In this document: in pieces, positions 35,838 through 47,300 of the stretch
Numbering within the stretch: the stretch's first letter is position 1
Layout of the letters: each line of letters starts with the position of its first letter
DNA from: Spirogloea muscicola
Lineage: Eukaryota; Streptophyta; Zygnematophyceae; Spirogloeales; Spirogloeaceae
DNA: 64,000 nt
Direction of reading: 5' to 3'
Assembly (NCBI GenBank): GCA_009602725.1
Contig: WELB01000006.1
Span: forward strand, 916,632-980,631
Notes under the pieces: model-generated
Seen by the model: only the letters and a program-made list of their open reading frames with translations
Told to the model about the DNA's origin: nothing
Database searches by the model: none
Program-made: the position numbers and the translations under genes

Positions 35838-35892
35838 GCGCCCCGAGAGAAGAGGGGCTAGCAAAGCCAGCCCAGAAAAGAATGGACAATGT
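35838..35892 (-). repeat. Hairpin repeat copy, subfamily B
   Basis: The minus strand reads ATTGTCCATTCTTTTCTGGG, CTGGCTTTGCTAGCCCCTCT, TCTCTCGGGGCGC. Confidence 0.85.
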
Positions 35893-36270
35893 CCGCAGGC
35901 CTCAAAGGCCACAAAACGGTGCCCGGAATGACAACACTGCACACCAATAATGATGCAGATGGATGCTCAGTGACCACGATTGAGCAACAGTAACTCAGAA
36001 TTACTCGAAGCAGGAAACTCGGCACTCCGCCGAGACCCTGAGGCAGCAGCCATAGCGTGGCCTCCGGGCGACTGCCACTAATCATTTCCACCACATTACA
36101 GCCATCGCCGCGCATCGGCCCACCCCCCTCCCCACCGCCCTCCTAGCAATGCCACTCATCTCCAGTCATCGAAACCACCACTTACACAGCCATCGCCCCT
36201 TCTGTAGAGTTGCTCAGCGGGGTCTACTCAGCAGCCATGCTTGGTGATTCCTCTCTCCTCTGCTTGTGTA

Positions 36271-36580
36271 GAAGAAGTGGCTCTCCCAATGGGGGCAAGG
36301 GCTGTGAGAAGCCAGCCCGAAAAGAATTGACAAGGTCCGAAGGGGCCAAACTACGAGCTAAGCAGCGACTGCGGGGCCTGAAGAGGCTACGGCAGAACGG
36401 GGGAGGATGGACCACTTAGTAGTTACGAGTGAGGAGCCTCACATCCGACAGACTAGTTGCCGGTAAACTATCCCCCTGACGAAAGCCGGAGGCCGCAGCG
36501 AGAGCACGGCCAGCACGCAGATGCAAGGCGTGGGCCATGGACCGCTGAAGGGAGACTGACAACCGCATGCAGTATACCTG
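36271..36580 (-). repeat. Long (310-bp) hairpin repeat, subfamily A, inverted copy
   Basis: It is near-identical to 11860-12169 over the same 310 bp. It lies back to back with the subfamily C copy at 36598. Confidence 0.92.
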
Positions 36581-36597
36581 GGTCCGGAAAGCAGGGA

Positions 36598-36776
36598 CCC
36601 AGTCTCTCTGACCTGAGGCTGCTTAGCAGGGGTTACTGAGTGCTTCGTAGCTGCTTCATTTCTTTTTGTGCTTGTTGTTCTTAATGCTTCCCCTGTCCCC
36701 TTCTCGTCCATTGGTCATTCTTTTTTGGGCTGGCTTTTTTCAGCCCCTATCCTCAATGGGCGAGCCCTTCTCTGAA
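36598..36776 (+). repeat. Long hairpin repeat, subfamily C
   Basis: It begins CCCAGTCTCTCTGACCTGAG and runs through GGTCATTCTTTTTTGGGCTG to CAATGGGCGAGCCCTTCTCT, matching the two minus-strand long C copies. Confidence 0.92.
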
Positions 36777-36900
36777 AGCAGTCCCCTTGGGCGAAAGCCA
36801 GAAGCTGCAGCTAGAGCACGGCCAGCAACGCAGAGTGCAAGGCGTGGGCCGTGAGTCGCTTGAGGGGCTATGGAAGGTGAGAAGCCAGCCCGGAAAAGAT
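36777..36900 (-). repeat. 5' module piece plus partial hairpin core
   Basis: 36777-36865 matches the 5' module of the 310-bp element (GAAAGCAGTCCCCTTGGGCG..., AAGGCGTGGGCCGTGAG). A short AGAAGCCAGCCCGGAAAAGA core remnant follows. Confidence 0.65.
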
Positions 36901-37466
36901 GTTCAGGGTCAACGCAAGGCTGGAGTAGAAGCAGCTTCCGGCGGAGGAGGGGCGGTGGCCGGCCAAGGGCCAGCCCAGGAGCGGACACAGGCCCTGGCGG
37001 CGGGCGGGCCGCGCGGGAGAGCCGCCAGCCAGAAATCCCCCGCCGCACGGCCGGCAGCCTGGAGGGGCGCCCGGCGGGCCGAGTCCGGCCAGGCCCCCGG
37101 CCGCCGCGAATCCCTCCGCGCCGCCCGGAGCTCCGTGCGCGAGCCCTGGCCGTCCGTCGTTTAGCGGCCAGCCAGGGGGTTCCCTGCCAGCAGCGGGCCC
37201 CACCAAGCCGGCCGGGAGCGGCCCGCGCCATCCGGGGGATGCCCGGCCGACGGGCCCAATGTCGGCCAATCCGAGCGGGATCTGGCCGCCCGCGGGCACC
37301 TGGCCACGTGCCCATGTGCTTCCAGCAGAGCGCCTGGCCGCGCTCCCATACCCCCCAACCTCCCCCAACCCCCCCCGCACATGGCCGCCATGGCTGCCGC
37401 GCCGCACCTTCGCCGCCGCTGAGCGCGCCCAGCCCGTCGCCGCAGCAGCGGCAGCAGCGCCAAGCC
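36901..37466. other. GC-rich promoter and 5' leader of the TPR gene
   Basis: The frame is open upstream of the chosen ATG (37467), but its Pro/Arg-rich content looks compositional. No promoter element is recognisable. Confidence 0.4.
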
Positions 37467-39623
37467 ATGCCTGCCGTCGCCGCGCGCATGGCGCTGCTGG
37501 CCGCCCACCAGCTCGCCGGGAGCGTGGACGCCGCCGCCGGCGCGCTGCTCCTCCTCGCCGTCACCTCCACCGTCACCGGCGGCGCCGTGCTCCTCACGCT
37601 CGCCACCGCCCTGCTGCTCATCTACCACCGCCAGTCCACGACGCCCTCCTCGACGCCGCCGCAGGTGCGGGGCCGCGCTCGACGCCGTCCTGCCGGACCC
37701 GCGCGTCCGCTGCTCGCTGCCTCGCGGCCTCGGCGGCTCCGCCGCTGGCGACTGGCACGTCCTGACTCGGCAGCCGGGATCGTCTCTGCTGGCAGATTCT
37801 CAAGGCGGCCGTGGCGGGTAGACCTCTCGCCGCCACCCTCCTGCCGGCGGCTCCCCCCGCGGCCGCGCCGCCGGTGGCCGTACCTCCGCTCGAGGAGGCG
37901 GGCAGCGATGACACCGAGGCGGCCATCGCCGTCACCTCGTCAAGTCCCGCTGTGGCTCCAAGTCCCCAGCCAGAGCAGCCGGAGGCGGAGGCCGCTGCTT
38001 TCGCTGCCGCGGACCCGCTCCTGGAGCTCAAGGCGAGGGGACTGCTGCGGCTGCGGCGCTACGGCGACGTCCTCGCGCTCCTGGCCGCCTACCGACTCGC
38101 TGGCCCTGGCTATGCAGTCGCAGTAGCGACGGCGGAGCCCGCGCCGGATGCCGCTGGCGCCGTCGCCGGCCCCGCACCAGCGTGGCCGCACGTCGTGCTG
38201 GGGCAGGCCTTCTTCCACCTCGGCCGCCTGCCCGAGGCGCTGCGGCACCTCCGGCACGGAAAGCGCGTCTTCAGCAGCCTCGCCAAGTACGCCTCCCCCT
38301 TGCTACCTCTCTCTCGCCTCCCTCCTTTGAGCACATGCGTCGGACCCACCTGAGGGCTGAGGAGTGGTGGGTCTGACAGTCGCCGCGGCCCTGGCCCGCC
38401 TGTCAATCTGCTGCAGGGGTCTGAGCGAAAGCTCCGGTGATGACGGCTTTGAGACCTTCGCATCTGCGGAAGCCGCCGATATCCACGGCGCCTGGACGGA
38501 TCGGGACTTGGGCTGCCAGCTGCTGGCGACGACCAAGGTGCTGGTCCGCCGCATCGCCGCCGGCGACGTGGCGAGGGCCGCTGGGTTCCCTGCCGAGGCG
38601 GCGCGGCACTACTCCAAAGTCCTGGATGGGCGCAAGGGCGCATCACAGGCCGTAGTCGTGGACCTCTACATGCGCCGCGCGGCCTGCTACCGTGCGCTTG
38701 GCCGACCGGCGGCCGCCATTGCCGACTGCAGCCGTGCTGCGGCGCTCGACGCTGCGCACGGGGGCGCGCTGTGCGCGCGTGCGGCGCTGTGGGAGTCGCT
38801 GGGCGCCTATGGTGAGGCGTCGCGGAGCCTCGAGGCGGTTGCAGCACTCTGCCGGCAGCGGTGCGGCGGCGTGGAGGGCGGCATGGCACGCAGCCGCTCA
38901 TCGCCAGTGGCTGCGAGCATGTGCAAGTACAATGTGGCGCTCCCAGACGGCGCTATCTCGGATGATGACGATGCTTCTGTCGCGAGGTCGTCTCTACTGC
39001 ATCACCAGAGCCTGCCACCACAGCTGCACAAAGAAGAAAGCCAGTGGGCGGTGACGGCGGCTGTGGCAGCGGCCATGGCCGCCGAGGATGTGGCAGCGTG
39101 GGAGCCGGAGGTGCCGGCGGCCGGCGAGGTCTCGCGCAACGTCTGGGCAGCGGCGCTGAGCCGCGTGGTGGCCAAGCTGGCGTGGCTTGACCGCCGGCGG
39201 CTGCACTCGGCGACGCCCGCCGTCGACCCGCGCGCCCTTCTGGGCCTGGCCCCCGGCTGCTCAGCAGCCGATGCCGAGCACGCCTTCCGCATCACCGCTC
39301 TGCACGTGCACCCCGAGCGTGCCGCCATCATGCCGCTTTCCCACGGCGCCGCCGCCGCCTTTGAGGAGCGCGAGCTGCGGGCACGGGGACGTGCTGAGGC
39401 GGTGCGCCTGTTCCGCATCCTCACGACAGCCGCCAAGGGCCTGCTCAACGCGCTTGAGGAGCAGGAGGAGGCGGAGCTTGACGCTGCTGAGGCAGCTGCC
39501 GCTGCCACTGCCGCTGCCGGGGCTGCACTCGGCTGCGCCAGTGTCAAGATCTCCCACAAAGCGATGGCGCCAGCAGCAACACTTCGCAGGCACGACAGCC
39601 ATTGCCGGCGGGAACGCCACTGA
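37467..39623 (+). CDS. TPR protein with a C-terminal J-like domain
   Basis: Three exons, 37467-37664, 37796-38286 and 38417-39623, join in phase to 631 residues. The N-terminus has two hydrophobic segments (AAGALLLLAVTSTVTGGAVL, then LTLATALLLIY), suggesting membrane anchoring. TPR-like helices follow: GRLPEALRHLRHGKRVF near residue 210, then AARHYSKVLDGRKGA, YMRRAACYRALGRPAAAIAD and AALDAAHGGALCARAAL. The C-terminus has a J-like fold with ALLGLAPGCSAADAEHAFR, then ALHVHPERAAIMPL and RLFRILTTAAKGLLN. This order matches plant TPR/DnaJ proteins of the TPR15/TPR16 (TTL/DNAJC7-like) type, Hsp70/Hsp90 co-chaperones. The J-domain HPD signature reads HPE here, which would be expected to weaken Hsp70 stimulation. 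Upstream ATGs give only low-complexity residues, so 37467 is preferred. Confidence 0.8.
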
Positions 39624-40188
39624 CTGACGTGCCATCGCATGACAGCCGGCAGTGAAGACCGTCACCAGCCGAGGTGATGCAGCCGCCTGCAGTGCAGCCG
39701 CTCTCCAGGCGGCCCAAGCCCGAGCACTTTTGCGCACAGCCAGGTCGCGGCTGCGCAAGCCATCTGGTCCCGCTGGTCCGCCTGGAACTGGCTGCACCTG
39801 CATGCAACGATGCCCCATCGCCGACCACTTCTGATGTCAAACACATGGCCACCGCTGGTACACAGGATTCTTTGGCTGCTTGGCATGGATGCACTCAGCA
39901 TATTCGCTTGACAGATTTGCACGCTGCTCGTTGCAGGATATATTGTCGTTAGCTTACCAGGCAAGGCCTACTGTAATTCCTCAACCTCTACAGTGCTGAG
40001 CCCCACAAAGGGGTGCAGGCCCTGTTTTTTCTGCCCTAACCCTTATTTGCCTGTCGGCCTAGCCATAGTGCTGGGACGCTGCAGTGCTTAGACAGAAAGT
40101 CTACGGCCGCCGCCGCCTCCAGTCAGCCGCCAGCCACATAGGGACTGGCGGCTGCTGCCGGCGGCGGTGCAGCCAATGATTTTACCCC
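39624..40188. other. 3' flank of TPR gene with a strong hairpin
   Basis: A TGTAA lies near 39971. At about 40106-40170 an extended stem can form: the exact inner arms AGCCGCCAG (40125-40133) and CTGGCGGCT (40145-40153) flank an 11-base loop, and outer GCCGCCGCC/GGCGGCGG runs also pair. No open frame is supported. Confidence 0.45.
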
Positions 40189-40635
40189 TTACGGCCTCCA
40201 GATGGCCACAGCGCAGTCACTGCGCAGGTTATAAATTGTGACTGCTGGGGCTTTGCCCGATGAAGCAGAATAGCCCCGCTTCCAAGACCAGGATATCCAC
40301 ATGTAGTGCGCTTGGAAGTTGCTGTCGAAGAGATACGAATAAAGTGTTCGGTGAGAAGGACAGACCCATAGAGAGCTCCTTCTAAAGGTGCTTGAAGAAA
40401 GACAAGGAAGCACTCAATTTGTTTGTCAGAGCAACTTGGTCTGCAACTTGGTCTTGAATTGGGCCTGAGACGAGCCATGTGCATCACTGACCGGCCCTCC
40501 TCCCTTACCGCGTACGTTTTCCAGCTCAGTTAGATTCAATTTTGGCTGGTGCAATCCATCCATCATTCCCTTTGGACTGAGTTCTCTCCGTTCTAGGTGC
40601 CGGCATCCTCCATAGAGAGCCGTGCAGCCTGCCAT
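40189..40635 (-). CDS. Candidate small protein, unrecognised
   Basis: Two minus-strand frames look protein-like: one starting at an ATG at 40635 (MAGCTALYGGCRHLERRELS) and one ending at 40189 (HYMWISWSWKRGYSASSGKA, ending VAIWRP). They could be two exons of a small gene, but no clear donor/acceptor pair was confirmed and no family is recognised. Chance open frames are a real alternative. Confidence 0.2.
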
Positions 40636-41352
40636 GAGCTAGGAGGAAAGTCTGCTAGAACAAACCAGGCGTAATGCAGGTCAGCAGGAATATAATTGCA
40701 AGTCCTTGGAAACCATTTCAATATGTCCTATTCAAAGTCGAGAAACTAAGGTCCAGCACACTTTGTTGTATAAGCATACCCCCATCTGAGTAGTCAAACG
40801 TTACATGTAAGGCACGCCCAGGTATTGCATGCACCTCTACTGAGCAGTCATGAACAGCCTTGGCGGAGTGTCAGCAGCAATTTACCGCAGAAGAGCTGCT
40901 GAGAACCTGCAGCTTTGCACGTCGGCAGTGCTCATTGAGAATGCAAGATGGATGCAGCAGGCGAGCAAACCCGAGATATCGGCAGCTGCTCAAAGTGCTT
41001 CAGTGAAACCAGTTGCACATGCTGTGAAGGCTTCAAGATACCTCAATCAAGCTTCTTAAGAACGAGTACTGGCGCAGGTGGATGGCTAATGCGTTGCCCA
41101 GGTGTGGAATTTCAAGCAGATAAGCAAGAGGGAGCTTCCAGGGCGAAAGCAGTGACTGCTTGGTGCAGGGCATACTGCGACGATGATAATATCTACATTA
41201 CATGGCAATGCCATGCTCCCCAACTACTTGACCAATAGGAGCCCCATCATGCAGCATTACTTGGCAGCCGAGCACAGGAGCAGTCCTTGTGTATAAGTTT
41301 ATCCTATGGTATAAGATGGCCGTGGGATGGTGGCCAGTGTGGCTCAAAGTGG
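40636..41352. other. Intergenic, no gene found
   Basis: Only short plus-strand frames are present (40850-41238), with no recognisable product. Confidence 0.3.
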
Positions 41353-43176
41353 TCAGGGGCTCAGCACAATGAGCTGGCAGGAAGCAGTGCGGAAAGGCCA
41401 GTCAGCAGCGGCAGCCAGCTTCAATGGCGAGCAGTGCAATTCTTCATGAACGGCTCTCCCAGACATGGGAGTGGCTCTGGACCCCTGGCCGCCTAGCTGC
41501 AGTGGTCGGAACGAAGACCACTCTGTACCATTGTCGCCAGAGTCCGATGCAAACCACGGCGTGAGTGGACGCCGCGTAGTACTCTGGAGAGAGTGCGAGA
41601 CTCGCATCATGGGGGCAGCGATGGGATGGGAGCACGGCAACAAGGGCGACAGTGGCGGTGAGTCGAGGTCCACTCTCTTGGGCCGGCCATGCGCAGATGC
41701 TGGCTGCTGCCGCAGCCGGGCCACTCTAAGCGCGTCAAGGCACTGCAGAAGCGGAGGTGAGCACGGAGTTGCAGCAGCAGCTGACGTCCTGCCGGCCGGC
41801 ACAGGGGGCGGCGACAATGGAGGGGGCGGAGGGGGGTTCCAGGTGCATGCCCCTGCCGAGGGTGGCTGTAGCAAGCGGAGAGACAACGACAATGGCGACG
41901 CCTGCGAGCTCGCCTCCACAGGAGCGGCAGGATGGCACCACGGCTGCGCGCCACAAGCCGCCACCAGCAATGTGCCATCGGTTCCTGGCGCTGCGAGCGG
42001 CGCAGCCTGTGTCCGGCGCCGTCGTTGCCGAACGCCAGCGCCCAGAGGCTTTCGGGCTCCGCTTGGGACCTGTGCCGGCGGCGTCTGCGCCCCAGCACTG
42101 CCGCCCATCGTGTCACGCTCTCCTTGCGTCTCTGGCTCTAGCTCCGTGGCCACCCTTGTCGGCCGCGGCGCTCGCACCCGGGGCCTCAGAAGCTGAGCCG
42201 GAGGATTGGCCATGCCAACCACCGTGCATGACTCCCCCACCTGGGTCTGCACTCCACCGTCGCTCACGTGGTCCTTCCTGCCGCTGCTGTTGCTGTCACC
42301 ATCATCCTCCTCGCTGTCGCCGCCGTCGTCGTCATCATCCTCCACATTGCTCGCGGTACCGCAGCCGCTGTAGCACGGGAGGTCGTCGACGGGCGCCACG
42401 CAAACCGCCACATGCGGCGGCGGCGGCTTGCCTGCGGCACCTGCGTACTTGGTCGACAGGAACTGGACCTGCAGCGGCATGCTGCAGTCGCCGGCAGACG
42501 CGCGGCAATCAGTCTCCGGCAGCGCAGCCAGGCACTGCGACTGCGGTGGCAGGCCCAGCGCGGCTGGGCTGCGCTGGCGGCGGCGGGGCGAGACCTGCGC
42601 CACTTGGGCAGCACGAGCATGGCGAAGGCGAGCGCGAGCTTGCCGCGCGCGCCGCGGCGGAGCAGCGCCGCGCCCAGCGCCGCCGCGGCTCCCCGCACCG
42701 CCAGGGACCGCGTTGGGTGCTGCCACGCCCACTCGAACTGCGCAGCCGCACCGGCCATTGCCGCAGGGTCAGGCATCGCCATCGCCGGCGACAGGCCGTG
42801 GCGGCGGCGGCGGCGGCGGCAGGAGGGGGAACGCACCTGCAGCGCGTCGACCTTGGAGGGGAAGCCGTGGACGACGGCGGCCATGTCCCAGGGGCGGCCG
42901 CGCCGCGTGCCCCACGCGCCGGCNNNNNNNNNNNNNNNNNNNNNNNNNNNNNNNNNNNNNNNNNNNNNNNNNNNNNNNNNNNNNNNNNNNNNNNNNNNNN
43001 NNNNNNNNNNNNNNNNNNNNNNNNNNNNNNNNNNNNNNNNNNNNNNNNNNNNNNNNNNNNNNNNNNNNNNNNNNNNNNNNNNNNNNNNNNNNNNNNNNNN
43101 NNNNNNNNNNNNNNNNNGCCGCGCCGCCGCAGCCGCCGCCGGGAGGCGCGGCGGCTGGCGCGGGGCCAGCAGCCAT
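41353..43176 (-). CDS. SLX1: SLX1-type GIY-YIG structure-specific endonuclease
   Basis: SLX1 is the nuclease subunit of SLX1-SLX4, which cuts branched DNA such as flaps and Holliday junctions. The ATG at 43176 opens MAAGPAPAAAPPGGGCGGA, then a 194-base gap (42924-43117) hides the GIY-YIG signature. After the gap comes AWGTRRGRPWDMAAVVHGFP (to 42837), then exon 42737-42595 with FEWAWQHPTRSLAVRG and KLALAFAMLVLPKW, then an exon from 42481 with VQFLSTKYAGAAG and HVAVCVAPVDDLPCY. These are diagnostic SLX1 blocks and the junctions keep phase. The last exon continues open to 41353 with an acidic tract (EDDDDDGGDSEEDDGD) and a long Pro/Ala/Ser-rich tail. The zinc-binding RING/PHD-type finger usual at the SLX1 C-terminus is not visible; it may be in unseen exons or lost. 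Confidence 0.85.
42924..43117. other. Assembly gap of 194 N within SLX1
   Basis: It removes the catalytic GIY-YIG N-terminal exon sequence. The frames either side of the N run differ, so the gap length is not reliable or an intron is hidden. Confidence 0.99.
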
Positions 43177-44317
43177 GGCCGGCGCCGGGGAGGGGTCCTC
43201 TGTGGCGGGCGGGGAACAAAGTGGCCCCCCAACGGGCCGGGAGCTGGCGCGGGGCGCCACGTGGCTTCCCCCATCGGGCCAGCGTCAGCTCTCCCGGGTC
43301 AGCGTCATCTGCCCCCGGGCCAGCGTCACCAGTAGGTTGTGAAACGTTACAGTAGGATGCGGTGACGGCTCTGCCGCCGACCCGTCAGAGCAGCGCCAAC
43401 TGCTCGCTCGGGTGCTCCGCTTGCGCCTCTCGGCCTCGCTCCCAGGCTTCTGCAGTGCACTTTGAGGGCAGGCCGCGCTTTTGGCTGCTGCTTCTGGGTC
43501 CAGCCGTGGTGGCACTTTTCCGGTTGCTCGCTGCTCTGACCTGCGGCTGCTGACTAGTAGGGATCATTGAGAGCCCGCTTTCACGTAGCTGCGCGGCTAA
43601 GGACTCTCCTGCGGACCTCGTCCCTTCTTCTGTGGGGACAGCTTTCATTGCTACTGCATGCGTCAGTAAGCCAAAATAAGGGCCATAGCTGAAGACACCC
43701 AGCGGTGTGCTTCGGAGCTCGACTGCATAGGTGGACAAGACGCATGGGAGCTCGATAGAGCAAGAAGCGACTGCTGATTATCAAAGAAAAATGGGGTCCT
43801 GTGCCATATAACGACGGTCAACTTCTGGCCATGGATTTTTGCCAGACACATAAAGAGCAATTATAACAATAGCGGGCCAGATGCAACCAGGCGTACGAGA
43901 ACCGGGTAAGGGATCAGATGAATATCATAAGCAAGGGGATAGGGCACGTGGACAGCCGTGGCACTTGGGCATGCTCAGGGGCACCAGTCCCATCAGCTCG
44001 ACTTCCATGGGAGCTTCATGGAGGGAGGGCTCCAGCAGAGCACACGAGCCAAGGGTTGCAGCTGCCGTGCATGGACGTCATCGCACACCATCACTCAGGA
44101 GCTGCACGACTTCACTGTCGCTGCTCGCTGGTGCCTCCTTGGGCTCTCCCCCACTCTCATCATTGAGCACGTGGTCCTGCGACGTGGCCCCCATTGACGG
44201 GTGCAAGAGAGGCGACAAGCAACGAGCACACAATCAGTAGCTTCGTGGTTAGAATCGCTCCAGCTGGTGTGGCCAATTGCGACAGGCTAGAGTCACCCGC
44301 AGCCATGCAATGAAAGC
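43177..44317. other. Intergenic between SLX1 5' end and transporter 3' end
   Basis: The SLX1 promoter side (GC-rich to 43550) is followed by mixed DNA. Frames are short and unrecognisable. Confidence 0.35.
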
Positions 44318-47300
44318 TCATACGGATCCTGGTCGTGCCAGTTTGCAAGGAGGCCGCACCAGCCTCTCCGGGGGGAAGAAGTACGAGGCTCCAGCAGCCG
44401 CTGCAGGAACGATCGAGAAGACAATGACGGCTAGAGCCTGGTGGCAGCAAGCAAGCGCACAGTCACATCAGTACCAGGGCAGGCGAGAGCCCCCGCCAGA
44501 CAGTGCTTGCCTGGCTCTGATCATTAGCCAGGGTGAAGGAAAGTAGACAGGTGCTCAGGGTTCACGTTTTGCTAGGGATCATGGTCTGCTTCAAGATAAA
44601 ACCTTCAGGGTGGTGGAGCAATAAGTGGAGGCAAATGACAAATGGATGGGAAAACTTCAAGCTCTGAAGGCAATCTCAGAGCTGCAGGTTGGGCCTGACG
44701 AGGCGGCAGTCGTTAACGAGGCCGACAGCAACAAACGGGCAGAGGAACCCGCCAATGCGGCCACCGGAGCTTGCGAGCCCGACACCCGTTGCCCGCACGG
44801 GTGTCGGGAACAGCTCTGGTGAGTACACCCAGATGACAGAAGAGGAGCCCATGATGAAGGCCCGCGCAACGAAGAGCACCATCACTGCCAGCCCCTCAGG
44901 TAGACCGGGAATCGCCAGCGGCAGGATGACAACGGCAAATGCGCCCAGCAGAGCCACTGCCAAAGGCGAGCAAGCTTGTCCTTGAACATGCTTGAGCAGC
45001 TCCAGGAGAAGTTACTTGGTAATTTTACAAATCCTCCAGGTAAAAACCCATTAGCCATGCCATCTTCTGAAGTAATTACTTTGGATGTCATTTGACGTAC
45101 AACTACCTCAACATGCTCATTCAATATGTTTACAATCACGGCATTCCACTCTAGAAGCTCAACTGATGCAAGCAATGTTTCAAGGAAGCAGAGAGATTAC
45201 TCAGTGTCGCCTTGCGGCCAAATCGGTCCACTGTGGAGAGAGCCAAGACCAGGCCGGGCACCTCAGCACAGGACGCTATGAGCACGTCCCGGTAGCTCTT
45301 CCACCCAATCCTCGGGCGCTTGTCGGCCGTGCACTCCGCGTCTGCACCCTCCCCCTGGCCTCCTCCCTCCAAGCTCCGCTCTGCAGAGCGCCTCGTCGTG
45401 TTTGGCTCTGCATCCACTAACGATCGCCTCCTTCCCCCGGCACGTCGGCAGGGGCCCATGGCAGGATTGCCCACATGGTCTTGCCACTGCACCAGGCCCG
45501 ACATGTCCGCACCGCCGAGGTGGAGACCGTCAAGAAGCCCTCTCCCTTGAAGAGCGGTGGCGCACTGTGTGGGCGAGCCGGCACCCTTGGTGGAGACAAT
45601 TTGCGTGGTCAAGAGGACGAGGCCGTAGTATGTGAAGCCATTGGCGAAGAAGACAAAGAAAAGGAGAACCGTAGGCCGCAGGAGGGGGGGTGTGAAAAGC
45701 CGACGCAGCGTACGCCCGACTGACTGATTGGTGGGGGAGGAGGAAGACATCGTCGCCTGCTTTGGGCTGCAGGGTTTCCAGACTGGCTTCGCAGCGGCTG
45801 CCTTTGTGAGGGTGTCGGCAATGCCGTCGCCTGCATCCCTGGCCAGTTCAGAGGACACCCGCTGCCTCCTCTTTGTCTCCTCCTGCAGGTAGCAGCCCTC
45901 CAACTCCGGCGCAGGGCTCCTGGCGCATGATGCTGCAGATGCAGCGCAGCCAGCGCTTGTCATCAGTCAGCCATAGCCAGTGCAATCTTGCAGGAGTCAT
46001 GCTCTTTCTCATTTCTTGCTCCTTCATGAAGCTCATCGGCGTGGATGTCACCTTGCAATCAGGTCTTCACACCCAGGCAGACTGCATGCATCCACAAGTC
46101 CTACTCAAGCCGCAAAGAGAACGGCAGGAAGTCACTGAACATTACAAGCTGTGGAGACCAACGTCCCCGCTGGTAGAGGCCTCCCGTTCACCTGAGCCAT
46201 CCAGCGGAGCACCTGCATGGCCTTTTCCTTGTCGTTGCGAACCTGCACCATCAAAATGGAGCAGGCATTTGTCAGTCACTTTCTGGTCCAGCTTGAAGGA
46301 GCATGTGACTGCAGGCAGGGCGGGAAAGGTGGAGAGGTGGAGCACACAAGGGTGGGGCATAGCCTGGGAAAGGTGGACACGAACCAGCAGGTAACGGGGG
46401 GACTCTGGAAGCCATGGGTAGAGGGCCAGCAAAATGAGGAAGGGCAGTGAGGACACCAGGACGAGCACTCTGCCAATAAGTCAAGCACAAAGTGGTATGT
46501 AGCAGGTGAGATAGCTGCTCGCACTAATTTGGACAAAGCCCTTATGAAAGATGGTACAGTAGCAGCAGGGTTTCCTTTCGTGATGCTACTCTCAGAGGCC
46601 TGCGCAAGACTTTGCACACCTACATGCCACTAGTCAAGAAACTTGCAATTTGCTGCTACCAAAGGAATGGCTCAGTAGCATGTTGACCTCCAGTGTAGAT
46701 GTGGCATGATGATCCACGCTAACAGAGCCTCAATGACCGAGCCAACCTACGCCAGGAACTTGCAGGATGTTTGAGCACTATTGCTTCATGTTGACCTTGG
46801 GTCAGTCTGACATAGATCACAATATACTGGCAGCATCCTAATCATCGCATATAACCAGGACAAACCCGAAGGGGGACTAGGAACCTCTGAAACTGCCCGT
46901 AGCACAAGGCCATACCGTCCAGAAGAACTCAATGAATACAAGCCAGAAACCTCGGCTAGCAGGAGGGAGGAACTCTGAGCACAGATTGAACACACACTGC
47001 ATGGCCAAGCAATGACAGCCATGACACATAAGAGCTGAAGGAGGCTATGTAAAGCCCCAAGCAGGCTCATAGTTGATGACAGAATGTGAACAACGTGACT
47101 ACAAGCATCACAAAGATTCGACAAGAGCAGGAGTTACTGAAGGCAGAGTTGCCATCTACGACAGACGTTGTACTAAGAATGACGATCAAGTAGGACGATG
47201 AGGAAAGAAGAGCCAGCAGGCCTGCTCACAGGGGCGCCACCTAGGCCGAAGCCGACGCACATGCGGCAGAGGAGGAGGATCCAGAACGATGGAGACCACG

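Noticed and set aside
36870-37466. Upstream in-frame extension of the TPR gene (about 200 residues)
   Set aside because: It runs through repeat remnants and GC-rich promoter DNA with Arg/Pro-rich content. The ATG at 37467 precedes a sensible hydrophobic N-terminus.
42264-43274. Long frames on both strands over the SLX1 locus
   Set aside because: They arise from GC-rich sequence and the N run. Only the minus-strand exon chain matches SLX1.
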